Assembly: GCF_014138605.1 (NCBI RefSeq)
Contig: NZ_JACJHX010000005.1
Coordinates: forward strand, 266,562 to 330,561
Direction of reading: 5' to 3'
Source of the DNA: Peribacillus huizhouensis
Lineage (GTDB): Bacteria > Bacillota > Bacilli > Bacillales > DSM-1321
Length of the DNA: 64,000 bases
Shown: piece after piece, positions 17,122 to 26,527 of the stretch
Position numbering within the stretch: the stretch's first letter is position 1
Layout of the letters: every line of letters starts with the position of its first letter
Notes under the pieces: generated by a model
What the model saw: the letters and a program-made list of their open reading frames with translations, nothing else
Told to the model about the DNA's origin: nothing
Database searches by the model: none
Position numbers and translations under genes: made by a program

Positions 17122-17994
17122 GTAGACCCCCTGATGGAAGTTTCACTTTATCCCGGTTTAACAGGCTGTAAAATCTATGCTTTAACATAGCAAGGTAGTA
17201 AAGAACAGCCTGTAAAACCCCGATTGGTGAGATACAGTGAAACTTACCTTTGTGGTTTTCAAAGGTATAGTTGAACCAATCGGGTTCGTACTGTCGATTG
17301 ATCGAAGCGAAAGCGAAGATCTTAGCGAGAGTAGAACGGGACTAACCATCAGTGGGGAACAGTACCCCCTGATGGAAGTTTCACTTTATCCCGGTTTAAC
17401 AGGCTGTAAAATCTATGCTTTAACATAGAAAGGTAGTGAAGAACAGCCTGTAAAACCCCGATTGGTTCAACTAACCATCAGTGGGGAACAGTACCCCCTG
17501 ATGGAAGTTTCACTTTATCCCGGTTTAACAGGCTGTAAAATCTATGCTTTAACATAGCAAGATAGTGAAAAACAACCTGTAAAACCCCGATTGGTGAGAT
17601 ACAGTGAAACTTACCTTTGTGGTTTTCAAAGGTATAGTTGAACCAATCGGGTTCGTACTGTCGATTGATCGAAGCGAAAGCGAAGATCTTAGCGACAGTA
17701 GAACGGGACTAACCATCAGTGGGGAACAGCACCCCCTGATGGAAGTTTCACTTTATCCCGGTTTAACAGGCTGTAAAATCTATGCTTTAACATAACAAGG
17801 TAGTGAAGAACAGCCTGTAAAACCCCGATTGGTGAGATACAGTGAAACTTACCTTTGTGGTTTTCAAAGGTATAGTTGAACCAATCGGGTTCGTACTGTC
17901 GATTGATCGAAGCGAAAGCGAAGATCTTAGCGAGAGTAGAACGGGACTAACCATCAGTGGGGAACAGCACCCCCTGATGGAAGTTTCACTTTAT
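17122..17994 (+). mobile_element. Tandem array of family A elements (A6)
   Basis: A partial right end (17122-17151) is followed by four head-to-tail units: 17152-17389 (238 bp), 17390-17518 (129 bp), 17519-17756 (238 bp), 17757-17994 (238 bp). Each starts CCCGGTTTAACAGGCTGT, and each ends TTCACTTTAT, so every unit sits 3' of TTTAT. Units are nearly identical. The 129-bp unit lacks the internal 109-bp module (GAGATACAGTGAAACTTACC through GAGTAGAACGGG). Small open frames at 17237, 17604 and 17842 are internal to the repeats and unlikely to be genes. Confidence 0.92.
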
Positions 17995-18057
17995 ATAACA
18001 AATTCTACCCCAATTTGCTATAATAATTAAAGAATTCTGCTATAACAGAATCTTTAT

Positions 18058-18194
18058 CTCGCCTTAACGGGCAGTGAGCCCTTCCTCAAGCAGAGGAACA
18101 AAGTAGACAGGTGGGGGCAACTGCCCGTTAAGGTCCGATTGGTTCAACGAACAATCAACGGGGGAAGCCCCCACTGATTGAATATTCACTTTAT
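18058..18194 (+). repeat. Family A element A7, short form
   Basis: 137 bp, TTTAT at 18053-18057, left stem ACGGGCAGT / ACTGCCCGT, linker CCGATTGGTTCAACGAAC, right hairpin ending GAATATTCACTTTAT. It lies directly before alaR. Confidence 0.88.
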
Positions 18195-18236
18195 CTTTAT
18201 ACATAGTTCTCGAATGAGACTAAAGGAGGCTGTACT

Positions 18237-18740
18237 ATGCATTTAACGGAAAAGGAATTGGAAATACTACAAATTATTGAACAAAACAGCCGTATTGATT
18301 TTAATGACTTAGCGAAAATGGTGGACGCAGAAGAATCAGAAATTGCGGATACTGTACAGAAGCTTGAAGATATGAATGTTATCGTTCGTTATGCGACAAT
18401 CATCAACTGGGCGAAGGTAGACACATATCACGGTTTAACGGCTATGATTGATGTAAAGGTAACGCCAAAACGTGGCGTTGGATTTAATGAAGTGGCACAA
18501 AGAATTTACCGTTTTAATGAAGTGGAATCGGTTTATTTAATGTCTGGTGCATATGACTTGTCTGTTGTTGTGAAAGGACAGTCAATGAATGAAGTGGCTC
18601 AGTTTGTATCGGACAAACTATCTACTTTGGATTCGGTTATTTCTACGACCACTCACTTTATTTTGAAAAAATATAAACATGATGGAACAATTTTTGAGCC
18701 AATTAATGAGGAAGACAAAAGAATCGTGGTGTCACCATGA
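18237..18740 (+). CDS. alaR: Lrp/AsnC-family regulator AlaR (YugG)
   Basis: 167 residues: N-terminal winged helix (residues 1-60, EKELEILQIIEQNSRIDF) and C-terminal RAM ligand-binding domain (about 75-150). It overlaps the aminotransferase gene by 4 bases (ATGA), so the two are co-transcribed. In B. subtilis the YugG/YugH pair is AlaR/AlaT, the regulator being required for alanine transaminase expression. The ribosome site is AAAGGAGG. The upstream DNA is made of repeats, so the promoter lies between A7 and the start or further up. Confidence 0.9.
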   Translation: MHLTEKELEILQIIEQNSRIDFNDLAKMVDAEESEIADTVQKLEDMNVIVRYATIINWAKVDTYHGLTAMIDVKVTPKRGVGFNEVAQRIYRFNEVESVYLMSGAYDLSVVVKGQSMNEVAQFVSDKLSTLDSVISTTTHFILKKYKHDGTIFEPINEEDKRIVVSP

Positions 18741-19903
18741 TCCAGACAAGCTTTGTATCGAAAACAATTGCTGATCTTAAACCATCAGGAATTCGTCGCT
18801 TTTTTGATTTGGCTGTTAATATGGAAGGCGTTGTTTCACTTGGTGTAGGCGAGCCGGATTTTGTGACGTCATGGAATGTAAGGGAAGCTGCAATCTTATC
18901 GTTGGAAGAAGGTCGTACATCTTATACGGCAAATGCTGGATTGATAGAACTTCGGCAAGAAATCGCTTCATATATGAAAAAAAGATTTGCTGTCTCGTAT
19001 CAACCAGATTCACAAATTATTGTGACGGTCGGTGGGAGCCAAGCGATTGATATTGCACTTAGAGCGATTTTAAATCCCGGTGAAGAAGTTTTGGTTGTTG
19101 AGCCTTGCTTTGTTGCTTACAGCCCGCTTGTAACATTGGCGGGAGGTGTTGCGAAAACAATTCAGACCGTTCGGGAAAACGAGTTTAAGCTTACAGCTGC
19201 TGAGCTTGAAGAAGCCATTACGCCAAATACAAAAGCAATTATCATGTGTTCGCCTAATAATCCGACAGGAACCCAACTTAGGAAAGAAGAATTAATTGAA
19301 ATTGCAAAAGTTATTCAAAAGCATAACTTAGTGGTCATTTCAGATGAAATTTATGCTGAACTTGCTTATGATGATGACTTTACTTCAGTGGCAGCTATAG
19401 ATGGTATGATGGACCGTACTATATTAATTAATGGTTTTTCCAAAGGGTTTGCTATGACAGGTTGGCGTCTTGGATTTGTTTGTGCACCAAAAGATATTAC
19501 AGAAGCGATGTTGAAGATCCATCAATACACAATGATGTGTGCATCGACAGTAGCTCAATATGCAGCTTTAGAAGCACTGCGTAATGGTATGAATGATGTA
19601 GAAGAAATGAGAAAAAGCTATCGTCAGCGTCGAAATTATATTGTGAAATCGTTCAATGAAATTGGACTAGATTGTCATATTCCAGGCGGTGCATTTTACG
19701 CATTTCCATCTATTGAGAGAACTGGATTGTCTTCACAAGAGTTTGCTGAAAAGCTTTTATTTGAAGAAAAGGTTGCTGTAGTTCCAGGTAATGTGTTTGG
19801 TGAAAGTGGAGAAGGACATATCCGATGTTCCTATGCATCCTCTCTAGAGCAGCTTCAAGAAGCAATCAAGCGGATGAGCCGGTTTGTTGAAAAGTATAAA
19901 TAA
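18737..19903 (+). CDS. alaT: Alanine transaminase AlaT (YugH), class I/II aminotransferase
   Basis: 388 residues, PLP fold type I. Signature motifs: GVGEPDF, CSPNNPTG, SDEIYAEL and the PLP lysine in GFSKGFAMTGWRLG (about residue 236), then the substrate-carboxylate Arg in HIRCSYA. Expected to interconvert pyruvate/glutamate and alanine/2-oxoglutarate, by orthology with B. subtilis YugH. Translationally coupled to alaR. Ends at a strong hairpin. Confidence 0.9.
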   Translation: MIQTSFVSKTIADLKPSGIRRFFDLAVNMEGVVSLGVGEPDFVTSWNVREAAILSLEEGRTSYTANAGLIELRQEIASYMKKRFAVSYQPDSQIIVTVGGSQAIDIALRAILNPGEEVLVVEPCFVAYSPLVTLAGGVAKTIQTVRENEFKLTAAELEEAITPNTKAIIMCSPNNPTGTQLRKEELIEIAKVIQKHNLVVISDEIYAELAYDDDFTSVAAIDGMMDRTILINGFSKGFAMTGWRLGFVCAPKDITEAMLKIHQYTMMCASTVAQYAALEALRNGMNDVEEMRKSYRQRRNYIVKSFNEIGLDCHIPGGAFYAFPSIERTGLSSQEFAEKLLFEEKVAVVPGNVFGESGEGHIRCSYASSLEQLQEAIKRMSRFVEKYK

Positions 19904-20033
19904 AAAGATAGGATCTCCTAAAAGTAAAAGTGTAGACCTGCCATTTCTATCAACCGTGTACATGTTGTTAAGTAACACGATAAACGTTGATGGAAAGCGA
20001 GTCCCCCTTTTTTAGGAGATCCTATTTTTTTAA
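19904..20033. terminator. Large bidirectional terminator between alaT and the symporter
   Basis: AAAAAGATAGGATCTCCTAAAAG at 19904 pairs with CTTTTTTAGGAGATCCTATTTTT at about 20010; inner arms TATCAACCGTGT / GATAAACGTTGATGG are weaker. T runs on both strands, convergent genes. Confidence 0.85.
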
Positions 20034-21373
20034 ATAATACCAAGCGAACTCAGTAGAACAAGTATAATTCCAATTGGTGCGATGTAGCGGATGATAAAAT
20101 ACCAAATCTTAAATACTTTAGATGAAATGGTAGAACCAAGCTCTAGTTCATTTTGGACATTTATTCGTTTCATTTGATACCCAATAAATAGTGAAATGAA
20201 CAGTGCACCGACGGGAAGAGCAATATTACTTACAAGATAGTCTGCTAAATCGAATATTGATTTGTCGAATATCGTAACATCAGAAAGTACACCGAAGGAA
20301 AGCGCGCTTGGAATGCCTACGATAAATACTAAAATACCAGCAATCCAAGTAGATTTTTTTCGCTTTGTTGGATCATTTTTTGACATAGCTGCGACAATAA
20401 TTTCAAGAATCGAGAAAGCTGAAGTAAAGGTCGCAAATGCAAGCAGGATGAAGAATATCAGCATGAATAAACTGCTGAGAGCCATTTCATTAAATACAGC
20501 AGGAAGGACGACAAAGACGAGTCCAGGTCCGCTCGCAGGATCAAATCCAAGTGCAAATACGGCTGGGAAAATAACAAGTCCAGCAAGAAGACATATGAAA
20601 ATATTCAAACCAACAACCGATAATGCTGACTTTGTTATATCTTCCTGTTTCCCTAAATAAGATGCGTATGTTACCATGACAGAAATCCCGACACTAAGTA
20701 GGAAAAAGGCTTGTCCTAACGCCAATAAAACCGTTTGTCCTGTTAAAATAGAAAAATCAGGCTTTAAAAGAAATTCAACACCAGCATAGGCTCCTTTAAG
20801 TGTCAATGAACGAACCAGCAACACAAGAAAGAGAATGAAAAGTGCAGGCATCATAATTTTATTTGCTTTTTCGATGCCGTTTTGAACTCCGCCCTTTACG
20901 ACAACAATCGTTAATATCATAAAGACAAATTGTGCCAGTACTGTTTCATAAGGATTACTAATAATTGTTTCGAACAACTGTCCGTATTCATTTTGAGATA
21001 ACCCTGAAAGGGAACCTGTTATGCTTCGGCTAATGTAAGAAAGAATCCAGCCGCCAACAACACTATAAAATGAAAGCAGGATAAAAGAAGCGACAACGCC
21101 GCCATATCCAACTAGTACCCATGCTTTACCTGGAGCGATGGATTTGTAGGCACGTACTGCATCTTTTTGGGAATGCCGGCCGATAATAAATTCGGCGATT
21201 AAGATGGGTGCTCCAATTAATAAAGTGAATAGGATGAAGAGCAAGAAGAACATGCCGCCTCCATTTGTTCCAGTCATGTAGGGGAACTTCCAAATGGCAC
21301 CTAAGCCAATTGCAGAACCAGCAGCTGCAAGGATAAACCCAATCTTAGATGTCCATTGTTCTGGTTTTGACAT
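20030..21373 (-). CDS. Sodium:neurotransmitter symporter family (NSS) transporter
   Basis: About 447 residues with 11 predicted membrane segments. The N-terminus QWTSKIGFILAAAGSAIGLGAIWKFPY is the unwound TM1 sodium and substrate-binding signature of LeuT-type NSS transporters. Likely imports an amino acid with sodium; specificity is unknown (YhdH/YocR group). Start at ATG 21373: AAGGAG lies 10 bases upstream. A longer frame from 21415 covers the ribosome site itself and is rejected. Confidence 0.88.
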   Translation of the reverse strand: MSKPEQWTSKIGFILAAAGSAIGLGAIWKFPYMTGTNGGGMFFLLFILFTLLIGAPILIAEFIIGRHSQKDAVRAYKSIAPGKAWVLVGYGGVVASFILLSFYSVVGGWILSYISRSITGSLSGLSQNEYGQLFETIISNPYETVLAQFVFMILTIVVVKGGVQNGIEKANKIMMPALFILFLVLLVRSLTLKGAYAGVEFLLKPDFSILTGQTVLLALGQAFFLLSVGISVMVTYASYLGKQEDITKSALSVVGLNIFICLLAGLVIFPAVFALGFDPASGPGLVFVVLPAVFNEMALSSLFMLIFFILLAFATFTSAFSILEIIVAAMSKNDPTKRKKSTWIAGILVFIVGIPSALSFGVLSDVTIFDKSIFDLADYLVSNIALPVGALFISLFIGYQMKRINVQNELELGSTISSKVFKIWYFIIRYIAPIGIILVLLSSLGII

Positions 21374-21582
21374 AGATATATAACTCCTTTTGCATTTATT
21401 ATCGTCAAAATACATAAAGCGATTAATTTTATTATCGTACTATTTTATTGTCGAAATGTGTAGACTTTTTTTAAAAGATAGTCTATTTCCAACAATTCCC
21501 CTTTGATAATATGGTTAAAGGTAGTACAAAAGAGGAAACTTTAAAATAAGATTCGCTTTTTTGAAAATGAAGTTTGTTACCT

Positions 21583-21611
21583 TTGATTATTTTTAAAATC
21601 TATGATATAAT
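21583..21611 (+). promoter_or_regulatory. Sigma-A promoter of yugI
   Basis: TTGATT (21583-21588), 17-base spacer, TATAAT (21606-21611). Confidence 0.7.
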
Positions 21612-21662
21612 TTTTTATTGCATGTAAAGAGAAAAAATTTACTTAAAAATAGGAGTGTTACA

Positions 21663-22070
21663 ATGTCTACTAATTACGAAATTGGAGCAGTTGTTGCTGG
21701 TAAAGTTACTGGTATTCAACCTTATGGTGCTTTTGTTGCTTTAGATGAATCTACACAAGGTTTAGTTCATATCTCTGAAATTACTCATGGATATGTTAAA
21801 GATATCAATGACCATTTAAAGGTTGGCGATGAGGTTCAAGTGAAAGTTCTTTCAATTGACGAAGCTAAAGGGAAAATCGGTCTTTCCATCCGTGCTACTG
21901 AAGAGGCTCCTGAACGTACAGAAGCTCCTGCTAATAAAGCCCCTAAAAAGCGTCAAGCAGCTGTTAAAACTTCAACTAACACTGATTCTTCTGAAGGCTT
22001 CAACACATTGAAAGATAAACTTCAAGAGTGGATTGAACAATCTAAACGCGAAGATTTAATCAAGAAATAA
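21663..22070 (+). CDS. yugI: S1-domain RNA-binding protein YugI (general stress protein 13)
   Basis: 135 residues: one S1 RNA-binding domain (residues 5-75, GAVVAGKVTGIQPYGAFVAL, GLVHISEI, VKVLSID) and a lysine and alanine-rich tail with a helical end. In B. subtilis the homologue is a ribosome-associated general stress protein. ATG 21663 has AGGAGTG upstream; the earlier frame start at 21618 has none. Its own promoter and terminator make it monocistronic. Confidence 0.9.
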   Translation: MSTNYEIGAVVAGKVTGIQPYGAFVALDESTQGLVHISEITHGYVKDINDHLKVGDEVQVKVLSIDEAKGKIGLSIRATEEAPERTEAPANKAPKKRQAAVKTSTNTDSSEGFNTLKDKLQEWIEQSKREDLIKK

Positions 22071-22076
22071 TGACGA

Positions 22077-22117
22077 GTAAGCTGGTGGTCCGTTTGGATC
22101 AACCGGCTTTATTTTTT
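22077..22117 (+). terminator. Terminator after yugI
   Basis: AAGCTGGTGGTCC / GGATCAACCGGCTT with G-T pairs, then TATTTTTTG. Confidence 0.7.
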
Positions 22118-22118
22118 G

Positions 22119-22222
22119 CTTTGGCTATGTTAAAGCTCGTTGTTGATTTTGGTACTGTGTTGATTGGAGCGGAAAGCGTACTCCGTTCGTTTCATCAATA
22201 GCCAAGTTTAACAGAGCCTTGC
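22119..22222. repeat. Family C repeat, internally deleted copy
   Basis: TGGCTATGTTAAAGCTCG, GTTGATTGGAGCGGAAAGCG, then AATAGCCAAGTTTAACAGAGCC. The ends match the copy at 48189-48380, while most of the GC-rich centre is missing. Confidence 0.6.
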
Positions 22223-22394
22223 TTAGAAACGATACATAATTTATCTTACATTTTGCCCCTTTAAATTGTGCGTTGTGTTGAATAGGTCGCAGATTTGTTG
22301 ATAGTATCATCTGATCAGTAAAAGGTTCTAAACCAATCTTTTGTAATTATCAGAGTTCTTGTAGATAATAAGAGTAGAAAAAGGAGGGAAAAGT

Positions 22395-23558
22395 GTGGAG
22401 AATTTTATATATAAAAATCCGACTAAGCTTATTTTTGGAAAAAATCAGCTTGCTCAGTTAAAGAAGGAAATACCATCATTCGGTAAAAAGGTACTCATTG
22501 TTTATGGTGGGGGCAGTATTAAGAAGAATGGCTTATATGAAAAAGTAATGGCAACCCTAAATGAAATCGATGTAGAGACGTTTGAACTAGCTGGTGTGGA
22601 ACCAAATCCGCGTATTTCGACTGTTCGTAAAGGTGTAGATATATGTAAGGAACATAAGATTGACTTTATCCTTGCTGTTGGCGGCGGCAGTGTAATTGAT
22701 TGTACGAAGGCGATTGCAGCTGGTGCGAAGTATGATGGAGATGCATGGGATTTGGTGACGAAAAAATCACCAGTCGAAGCAGCTCTACCTTTTGGAACTG
22801 TGCTTACACTTGCTGCGACCGGTTCTGAAATGAATGCTGGCTCGGTCATTACGAATTGGGAAACAAAAGAGAAATATGGCTGGGGAAGTCCAGTCACGTA
22901 TCCGCAATTTTCAATTCTAGATCCAGAGAATACTTTCACAGTACCAAAAGATCAGACTGTCTATGGAATCGTTGACATGATGTCGCATGTGTTTGAACAA
23001 TATTTTCATCCAGCAGCAAATGCACCTTTGCAGGACCGTTTTTGCGAATCACTGCTCATTACTGTAATGGAAACAGCTCCGAAGCTTTTAGAGGATTTAG
23101 AAAACTATGAGCATCGAGCAACGATTTTATATTGTGGTACGATTGCGTTAAATGGCTCTTTAGGAGTTGGGTACCGAGGGGACTGGGCATCTCATAATAT
23201 TGAGCACAGCGTCTCAGCTGTTTATGACATTCCACATGCAGGAGGGCTTGCGATTCTATTTCCGAACTGGATGAAGCATGTTCTACATGAAGATGTTAGT
23301 CGTTTTAAACAATTTGCTGTCCGAGTATTCAACGTAGATCCAGAAGGCAAGACAGATGAAGAAACTGCTCTTTTAGGAATTGAGAAGCTTCGTGAATTCT
23401 GGTCAAGCATTGGGGCACCTACAAGACTTGCAGATTATAATATTGATGATTCTGAAATTGAAACAATGGCAGATAAATCAATGGTATATGGTGAATTTGG
23501 TACGTTTAAATCTTTAAATCGTGATGATGTATTAGCAATTTTGAAAGCCTCTCTATAA
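22395..23558 (+). CDS. Iron-containing NADH-dependent alcohol dehydrogenase (BdhA/YugJ-YugK type)
   Basis: 387 residues, group III metal-dependent alcohol dehydrogenase. NAD(P)-binding GGGSIKKNG and [13 protein letters not shown], iron-binding His residues in [11 protein letters not shown] and [21 protein letters not shown]. In Bacillus this type reduces aldehydes such as butanal. GTG at 22395 follows AAGGAGGG. B. subtilis has two paralogues (yugJ, yugK) here and only one is present, so I do not pick a symbol. Confidence 0.9.
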   Translation: MENFIYKNPTKLIFGKNQLAQLKKEIPSFGKKVLIVYGGGSIKKNGLYEKVMATLNEIDVETFELAGVEPNPRISTVRKGVDICKEHKIDFILAVGGGSVIDCTKAIAAGAKYDGDAWDLVTKKSPVEAALPFGTVLTLAATGSEMNAGSVITNWETKEKYGWGSPVTYPQFSILDPENTFTVPKDQTVYGIVDMMSHVFEQYFHPAANAPLQDRFCESLLITVMETAPKLLEDLENYEHRATILYCGTIALNGSLGVGYRGDWASHNIEHSVSAVYDIPHAGGLAILFPNWMKHVLHEDVSRFKQFAVRVFNVDPEGKTDEETALLGIEKLREFWSSIGAPTRLADYNIDDSEIETMADKSMVYGEFGTFKSLNRDDVLAILKASL

Positions 23559-23746
23559 GTGCTTTTTACTTGAATAAATGGCCTAGTCTATCAGTTTCAT
23601 ACTTGATAATTTATTAGGTTGCAGGTATTTGTAAAAACATTCAGATAAAATTTTATATGGGTACGCTTTCACTGAGCCGAAGTCTTGATTATCAGGGAAG
23701 CTTTCGTTAAAGTGAAAGAGTAATCTAAAGAGATGGAGGAACGATA

Positions 23747-25099
23747 ATGACACATGTACGTTTTGATTATTCAAAAGCATTGTCTTTTTTTGGCGAACAT
23801 GAAATTACATATTTACAAGATGCAGTAAAAGCGGCACACAATTCCTTGCACGAAAAAACAGGAGCGGGAAATGACTTTTTAGGCTGGATTGACCTTCCTG
23901 TTGATTATGACAAAGAGGAATTTGCTCGTATTCAAAAAGCAGCAAATAAAATTAAATCGGATTCTGATGTCTTGCTTGTTATCGGAATCGGAGGTTCTTA
24001 TTTGGGTGCACGTGCTGCACTTGAAATGCTGCAACACAGTTTTTATAATGCGCTTTCTAAAGAACAACGTAAAACACCACAAATTATCTTTGTCGGCAAT
24101 AATATTTCTTCTACTTACATGAAAGATGTTATGGACTTGCTTGAGGATAAGGATTTCTCAATCAATGTGATTTCAAAATCTGGTACGACGACAGAGCCTG
24201 CTCTTGCTTTCCGTATTTTCCGTAAGTTATTGATTGAAAAATATGGAAAAGAAGAAGCAACTTCACGTATTTTTGCAACAACTGATAAAGCGAGAGGTGC
24301 TTTAAAAACTGTTGCCAATGAAGAAGGTTACGAAACATTTGTCATTCCAGATGATGTTGGTGGACGTTATTCTGTATTGACAGCTGTTGGCTTGTTGCCA
24401 ATTGCGGTTAGTGGTGCAGACATTGAAGAAATGATGAAAGGTGCAGCTAGTGCCCGCACAGACTTCAGCTCTCCAGAATTAACGGATAATGCTGCATATC
24501 AATATGCGGCAGTTCGTAATGTTCTGTATAACAAAGGTAAAACAATTGAAATGCTGATCAATTTTGAACCAGGACTTCAATATTTCTCAGAGTGGTGGAA
24601 ACAGTTGTTTGGTGAAAGTGAAGGAAAAGATCAAAAAGGAATTTTCCCAGCTTCTGCAAACTTCTCAACTGATTTACATTCAATGGGACAATATGTACAA
24701 GAAGGGCGTCGTGACTTGTTTGAAACGGTCATCAAGGTTGGGGAAGCACGCCATGAATTGACAATTGAAGCAGAAGATAATGATCTTGACGGTTTAAATT
24801 ATCTTGCAGGTGAAACTGTGGATTTCGTAAATAACAAAGCGTTTGAAGGTACATTGCTTGCACATACAGACGGAAACGTACCGAACTTAATTGTAAACAT
24901 CCCTAAAATGGATGCATACACATTTGGATACCTTGTCTATTTCTTTGAAAAGGCTTGTGCGGTAAGCGGCTATCTATTAGGCGTTAACCCATTTGATCAA
25001 CCAGGGGTAGAAGCATACAAAGTCAACATGTTTGCTCTACTAGGAAAACCAGGCTTCGAAGAAAAGAAAGCGGAACTTGAAAAACGACTTCAACAATAA
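23747..25099 (+). CDS. pgi: Glucose-6-phosphate isomerase
   Basis: 450 residues. Interconverts glucose-6-phosphate and fructose-6-phosphate. Conserved phosphate-binding SKSGTTTEP, the [14 protein letters not shown] signature, the region [14 protein letters not shown] and the C-terminal catalytic Lys context ([14 protein letters not shown]). ATG follows GGAGGAACG. An imperfect hairpin (CTTTCACT..AAGTGAAAG, 23668-23719) lies in the leader. Position after the yugJ/K gene matches B. subtilis. Confidence 0.96.
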   Translation: MTHVRFDYSKALSFFGEHEITYLQDAVKAAHNSLHEKTGAGNDFLGWIDLPVDYDKEEFARIQKAANKIKSDSDVLLVIGIGGSYLGARAALEMLQHSFYNALSKEQRKTPQIIFVGNNISSTYMKDVMDLLEDKDFSINVISKSGTTTEPALAFRIFRKLLIEKYGKEEATSRIFATTDKARGALKTVANEEGYETFVIPDDVGGRYSVLTAVGLLPIAVSGADIEEMMKGAASARTDFSSPELTDNAAYQYAAVRNVLYNKGKTIEMLINFEPGLQYFSEWWKQLFGESEGKDQKGIFPASANFSTDLHSMGQYVQEGRRDLFETVIKVGEARHELTIEAEDNDLDGLNYLAGETVDFVNNKAFEGTLLAHTDGNVPNLIVNIPKMDAYTFGYLVYFFEKACAVSGYLLGVNPFDQPGVEAYKVNMFALLGKPGFEEKKAELEKRLQQ

Positions 25100-25104
25100 G
25101 ATTG

Positions 25105-25140
25105 ACTAAAAAGCACAGTCGACCGACTGTGCTTTTTAGT
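25105..25140. terminator. Terminator between pgi and yugO
   Basis: ACTAAAAAGCACAGTCG / CGACTGTGCTTTTTAGT, almost perfect, usable on both strands. Confidence 0.85.
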
Positions 25141-25186
25141 AATATCTTTAGTGGTCAGACCCCATTTCCCAGAGTATTTCCCAAAT

Positions 25187-26170
25187 TTAGCGCATGACTA
25201 GTAGGATGTCGTCGGAAAATACTTTAGTTTCAAGGGGGGGAGGTAGTAAGTTCTTTCCTTTGCGTATGATTCCAACCACGATAATATGTTCTTCAAGCAG
25301 TAAAATGGTTAATTCTTTGTATGTAAGCTGTTCCCATCCATTTTTTAAAGCAAGTGAGCCTAAAGAAACTGTCGAATCATCTAACAACTCAGTAACGTCC
25401 AATTCCCCCATTAATTTTTTGAGCATATAATCACTAGCGAAGCGATTCGTCTCGATTAGCCCATCAGCTCCGGCCCGCAAAGCATTTTCAAGTTGATCGA
25501 CTGTTAAAATTTCCACTAAACAAAATAGATCTTTGTTTAACCCTTTGATGGCCAATAATGTCAAAATAGAAAACATGTCTGTTTGAAATTCATTTTGTCT
25601 TAAATCTGCGGTAATTAAGACACGATCAGCTTGTTCGATATTTGCTCGAAGCAAAACAGAGTCAGCGGTAGCTTTACCTTGTATGAAATGGATATTAGTC
25701 AATGGTAGAGGATGTTCTGTTAATGAATCATCGATTAATACAATTTGTAAGCGTTGTTTTCTTTCGTGCAGCTCTTCAATAATGCTACGTGAGCGTTCAT
25801 TCCAGCCAACAATGATCACGTGATCTGTCCCATTAAATTTCTTCTTCCCTTGGCGATAAGTTTGTTCTGAAGTGGCAGCAATGGCGGAAACAGAAGCGAA
25901 ATAAGAAGAAACAAGACCTGCGCCAGATAAGATGAGCAATATCCCAATTGCTCTGCCAAAGTCGCTAGTTGGCGCATAATCTCCATAGCCAACAGTAGCC
26001 ATTGTCACGATTGCCCACCAAATTCCATCATAAAGAGTAGGGAATGTTTTAGGTTCAGTGAAATGAATCAGCATTCCGAATGAAAAGAGAAAAATAGCTA
26101 TTACACCAAGCAGACGGAAGAGATTCGGCCACCTTGAAAAACTTCCATCAAATTTCCTTAATCGAATCAT
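25187..26170 (-). CDS. yugO: Potassium channel protein YugO
   Basis: 327 residues. Two membrane helices (about 15-35 and 75-95) flank a pore loop with the K+ selectivity filter TVGYGD. A cytoplasmic TrkA-N/RCK domain follows (HVIIVGWNERSRSIIEEL), with a TrkA-C-like end. In B. subtilis YugO mediates K+ efflux used in biofilm electrical signalling and is co-expressed with mstX (Mistic). No mstX-like gene is upstream here. The ribosome site AGGGGGTGA directly follows a 13-bp hairpin. Confidence 0.92.
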   Translation of the reverse strand: MIRLRKFDGSFSRWPNLFRLLGVIAIFLFSFGMLIHFTEPKTFPTLYDGIWWAIVTMATVGYGDYAPTSDFGRAIGILLILSGAGLVSSYFASVSAIAATSEQTYRQGKKKFNGTDHVIIVGWNERSRSIIEELHERKQRLQIVLIDDSLTEHPLPLTNIHFIQGKATADSVLLRANIEQADRVLITADLRQNEFQTDMFSILTLLAIKGLNKDLFCLVEILTVDQLENALRAGADGLIETNRFASDYMLKKLMGELDVTELLDDSTVSLGSLALKNGWEQLTYKELTILLLEEHIIVVGIIRKGKNLLPPPLETKVFSDDILLVMR

Positions 26171-26182
26171 TGAGTCACCCCC

Positions 26183-26215
26183 TGTCCATACTGTTATCTA
26201 TAAACAGTATGGACA
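26183..26215 (-). promoter_or_regulatory. Perfect inverted repeat in the yugO leader
   Basis: Arms TGTCCATACTGTT and AACAGTATGGACA, 13 bp each, loop of 7, ending exactly where the yugO ribosome site begins. Could be a protein operator or an RNA hairpin controlling translation. Confidence 0.7.
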
Positions 26216-26527
26216 ATGGGAGATGATCTTCATAACAAGGCACTTAATTAATTTTAGGCATTAAATAATTAGTTATTTATAAATACTAATTCCCTAAATT
26301 TTCTTGAATGTAAAAGAACAATCCCAGTCGAACCTTAGTTTTAGAGTAACTTTCTTAAAGGTAATAATGATTATGAGTCAGGATGAAGGTCATCATGAAT
26401 AAAAGCAGACCTTTTTGACAACTATATACAAGGCACATCACGGAAGTTTCTCTTTATAGGAACTATAAGTAAAGACCGAAAGCTGTGGTTAGGAGATTAG
26501 ATCCTTATGGGAGAACGCAATGTACCT
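26216..26527. other. Region between yugO and sleL
   Basis: No gene seen. GGAAGTTTCTCTTTAT near 26431-26446 resembles the right tip of family A elements but lacks the hairpin; too weak to call. Confidence 0.4.

Noticed and set aside
17152..17994. CRISPR-like tandem repeat
   Set aside because: Units are 129-238 bp and nearly identical throughout, with no short repeat and unique-spacer pattern and no cas genes.
26431..26446. Family A right tip GGAAGTTTCTCTTTAT
   Set aside because: No hairpin or left end nearby; cannot be distinguished from chance.
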